The position numbers were made by a program, and so were the translations under genes. Positions 62,200 through 64,000 of a DNA stretch of 64,000 nt are shown piece after piece (within the stretch, counting starts at the first letter, position 1; each line of letters opens with the position of its first letter). Location of the stretch: NCBI GenBank assembly GCA_021732005.1, contig JAKFVT010000002.1, forward strand, positions 1-64,000. Reading direction: 5' to 3'. The notes below the pieces were generated by a model. It worked only from the letters and a program-made list of their open reading frames with translations. It ran no database searches and was not told where the DNA came from. Source of the DNA: Mycobacterium sp. GTDB taxonomy: Bacteria; Actinomycetota; Actinomycetes; Mycobacteriales; Mycobacteriaceae.

Positions 62200-64000
62200 A
62201 TGACCGGAACTGAGAAGGTGTCGAGGATGTCGCTTCGGCAGCTGATTTGGACGTGCGTGGGCATGATCACCCTCGTCTTCGTGGTGTCCATGTCGATCTT
62301 CCTCGCCGCACGCTTCGCGGTGGCGGACTCGGTGCATCAACTCAGTGGCAGGATGTTGCCCGCCCAGGACAATGTTGCGGCGTTGAGTAGGGCTTACATA
62401 GACCAGGAGACCGGCCAACGCGGGTTCCTGCTCACCGCGAACCCAGCACTCCTCGATCCGTACACCCAGGGCAGAGCCGAGGCGGATCGGCTCGTTGCCA
62501 AACTCCGTACCGACCTGGCAGGTGATCCCGAGGGGAGCCAAGAGCTGTCTGCTGTCGTCGCCGCCGCCTCGGCGTGGGCCGGCCAAGCCGCCGAACCCCA
62601 GATCGCGGCCCGTCGCGCCGGTCCCATACCGCCGGATCAGCTCGAGTCGATGACGCAGTCGGGCAAGCGCTTGTTCGACGTGCTGAGGACAGAACTGTCG
62701 GCCCTGCAGGCCCGTGCGAACCACATGATCGACGCGCAGTTGAAGCGGGTCAATTCCGCGCAGCTGATCGCAAATGTCGCCCAAGGCGTAGCGTCGGCCC
62801 TGCTGCTGGCCGTCGTGGTTGCGTCTATCTGGCTGTCGCGCCGACTGCTGACCCGTCCGGTCAACAGCGTTCTGAGTGACGTGACGGCGGTCGCCGAGGG
62901 TGCCTACGAACGGCCGATCCGCAGCCTCGGTCCACGCGAGGTGGCCGTGCTCGCCGGTGCTGCGGAAACCATGCGCAACAATCTGCACGTTGCGAATGAG
63001 CGCCTCACCCACCAGTCCGCTCTGGATGAAAAGGCACGCCGCGCCAAGGAGATTCAGGCCCAACTGTTGACCGAGGTGCAGGCTACGACCGATCTGGCGA
63101 CGGCTGGCGCGACAATCGTCTCGCGCACCGCACAGGCGCTCGGCGCCAATCACGGGGCACTGTATCTGCGTCAATCCAATGACGACCGGTTCGCCCTCAT
63201 CGCCTCGTACGCATTCCACCGCCGCAAAGACCTACCCAACTCGTTCGGGCTGGGAGACGGTCTGGTCGGTCAATGCGCGTTGGAGGGCAACAGGATCGAG
63301 GTGACCGGCGCGCCCGCGGACTACGTCGAGATCGTCTCCGGATTGGGAAAGACCGAGCCGGTGTCGCTGATTCTGACGCCCATCAAGTTCGAGTCCGAGG
63401 TGCATGGTGTTCTCGAGCTGGCGTCCCTGCGGCTGTTCACCGACGAGGACATCGAGCTCTTGGACAGCATCACCCTCGGAGCCGGCGTCGCTATCAACGC
63501 AATTGAATCGGCGCAGAAGACCAGCGAGTTGTTGCGACTGTCGCAGGCGCAGACCGAGGAACTGCAAGCCCAGGAAGAAGAGCTGCGGACGGCGAACGAG
63601 CAGCTGACCCAACGCGAGGACCAGTTGTCGGCGCAGAATGCCGAACTGGAGGAGACGACCGAGGAACTGCGCTCGCAGCAGGAGGAACTCAAGGCGAGTT
63701 CGGAACGGTTGGAGACCCAGGCGCAGTCGCTGGCGACCAAGAACGAAGAGCTGCATCGGCTCAGCCAGACCCTCGAGGCGAAGGCGGAGGAACTGGCTGT
63801 TTCGTCGCGGTACAAGTCGGAGTTCCTGGCGAACATGTCGCATGAACTGCGCACACCACTGAACAGCATTCTGATCCTCGCTGGTCTCCTGGCCGATTCC
63901 GATGATCCGCTCACCGACAAACAGCAGGAGTTCGCCGAGACGATTCAACAGTCCGGCAAGGACCTGTTGAACCTCATCGACGAGGTCCTCGACCTCGCCA
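62200..64000 (+). CDS. CHASE3-HAMP-GAF histidine kinase (3' end outside window)
   Basis: Membrane sensor kinase, 600 codons visible. First helix at about residues 14-36 (LIWTCVGMITLVFVVSMSIF), periplasmic CHASE3 domain with YIDQETGQRGFLLTANP, second helix (VASALLLAVVVASIWLS), HAMP, a GAF domain (about 290-430), a Gln/Glu-rich coiled coil, then HisKA with FLANMSHELRTPLNSIL and phospho-acceptor His548. The window ends inside the dimerisation domain; ATPase and possible receiver domains are not visible. ATG 62200 is seven bases after the preceding stop. Adjacent to a response regulator with a REC domain, so phosphotransfer between them is likely. Confidence 0.93.
   Translation, partial: MTGTEKVSRMSLRQLIWTCVGMITLVFVVSMSIFLAARFAVADSVHQLSGRMLPAQDNVAALSRAYIDQETGQRGFLLTANPALLDPYTQGRAEADRLVAKLRTDLAGDPEGSQELSAVVAAASAWAGQAAEPQIAARRAGPIPPDQLESMTQSGKRLFDVLRTELSALQARANHMIDAQLKRVNSAQLIANVAQGVASALLLAVVVASIWLSRRLLTRPVNSVLSDVTAVAEGAYERPIRSLGPREVAVLAGAAETMRNNLHVANERLTHQSALDEKARRAKEIQAQLLTEVQATTDLATAGATIVSRTAQALGANHGALYLRQSNDDRFALIASYAFHRRKDLPNSFGLGDGLVGQCALEGNRIEVTGAPADYVEIVSGLGKTEPVSLILTPIKFESEVHGVLELASLRLFTDEDIELLDSITLGAGVAINAIESAQKTSELLRLSQAQTEELQAQEEELRTANEQLTQREDQLSAQNAELEETTEELRSQQEELKASSERLETQAQSLATKNEELHRLSQTLEAKAEELAVSSRYKSEFLANMSHELRTPLNSILILAGLLADSDDPLTDKQQEFAETIQQSGKDLLNLIDEVLDLA

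Overview
The window is a high-GC chromosome segment from a mycobacterium, most likely a rapid-growing, Mycolicibacterium-type species. The left end (1..8554) carries ponA1, a GT87-type membrane protein, a DJ-1/PfpI protein, rpsF, ssb, rpsR, rplI and dnaB, in the order known for Rv0050-Rv0058 of M. tuberculosis. MmpS/MmpL, F420-type and DUF2236 proteins, abundant GTG starts and ATGA/GTGA overlaps fit this. No tRNA, rRNA, CRISPR array or intact insertion sequence was recognised.

Layout. 1..8554: cell-wall synthesis, ribosomal proteins and replication; dnaB is split by a 141-residue endonuclease-free intein with class 3 features, and its upstream region carries a cluster of ATCCACA motifs. 8555..13881: accessory stretch with an unrecognised gene, a decayed TniQ-like fragment, a pair of unusual genes (Vps62-like membrane protein and LamG-like protein with a Cys/His-rich tail) and a GCCGAC repeat. 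13882..24974: arylsulfatase, PNPOx-like protein, two related secreted coiled-coil proteins, small exported proteins, universal stress protein, CIA30/DUF4174 pair, MpaB/DUF2236 protein, hydrolase and a decayed homocysteine S-methyltransferase gene. 24975..30767: lipoprotein, a second type II topoisomerase (GyrB-like plus GyrA/ParC-like genes, resembling TopoNM of M. smegmatis) and an OhrR/MarR-DoxX operon.

30778..42648: a biosynthetic cluster. A flavin-dependent halogenase-like oxidoreductase, a KS-AT-DH-KR-ACP polyketide synthase, a DrrA/DrrB-like ABC exporter and a CPA2 cation/proton antiporter are tightly packed on one strand, with an amine-oxidase-like flavoprotein divergent from them. The four functions suggest synthesis, tailoring and export of a small reduced polyketide whose structure cannot be read from the sequence.

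42731..53837: MarR regulator facing a TIGR03086 protein, phospholipase D-type enzyme, a guanidine-III riboswitch driving two SMR (Gdx/SugE-like) exporter genes and an acyltransferase, hemerythrin, EBP-like membrane protein with divergent TetR regulator, F420-type oxidoreductase, and an mmpS-mmpL pair. 53982..64000: signalling block with a GAF-EAL-PAS-GGDEF protein, a universal stress protein/APC permease pair, a REC-GAF-PAS-GGDEF-EAL response regulator whose EAL domain has lost catalytic residues, and a CHASE3 histidine kinase that runs off the window end.
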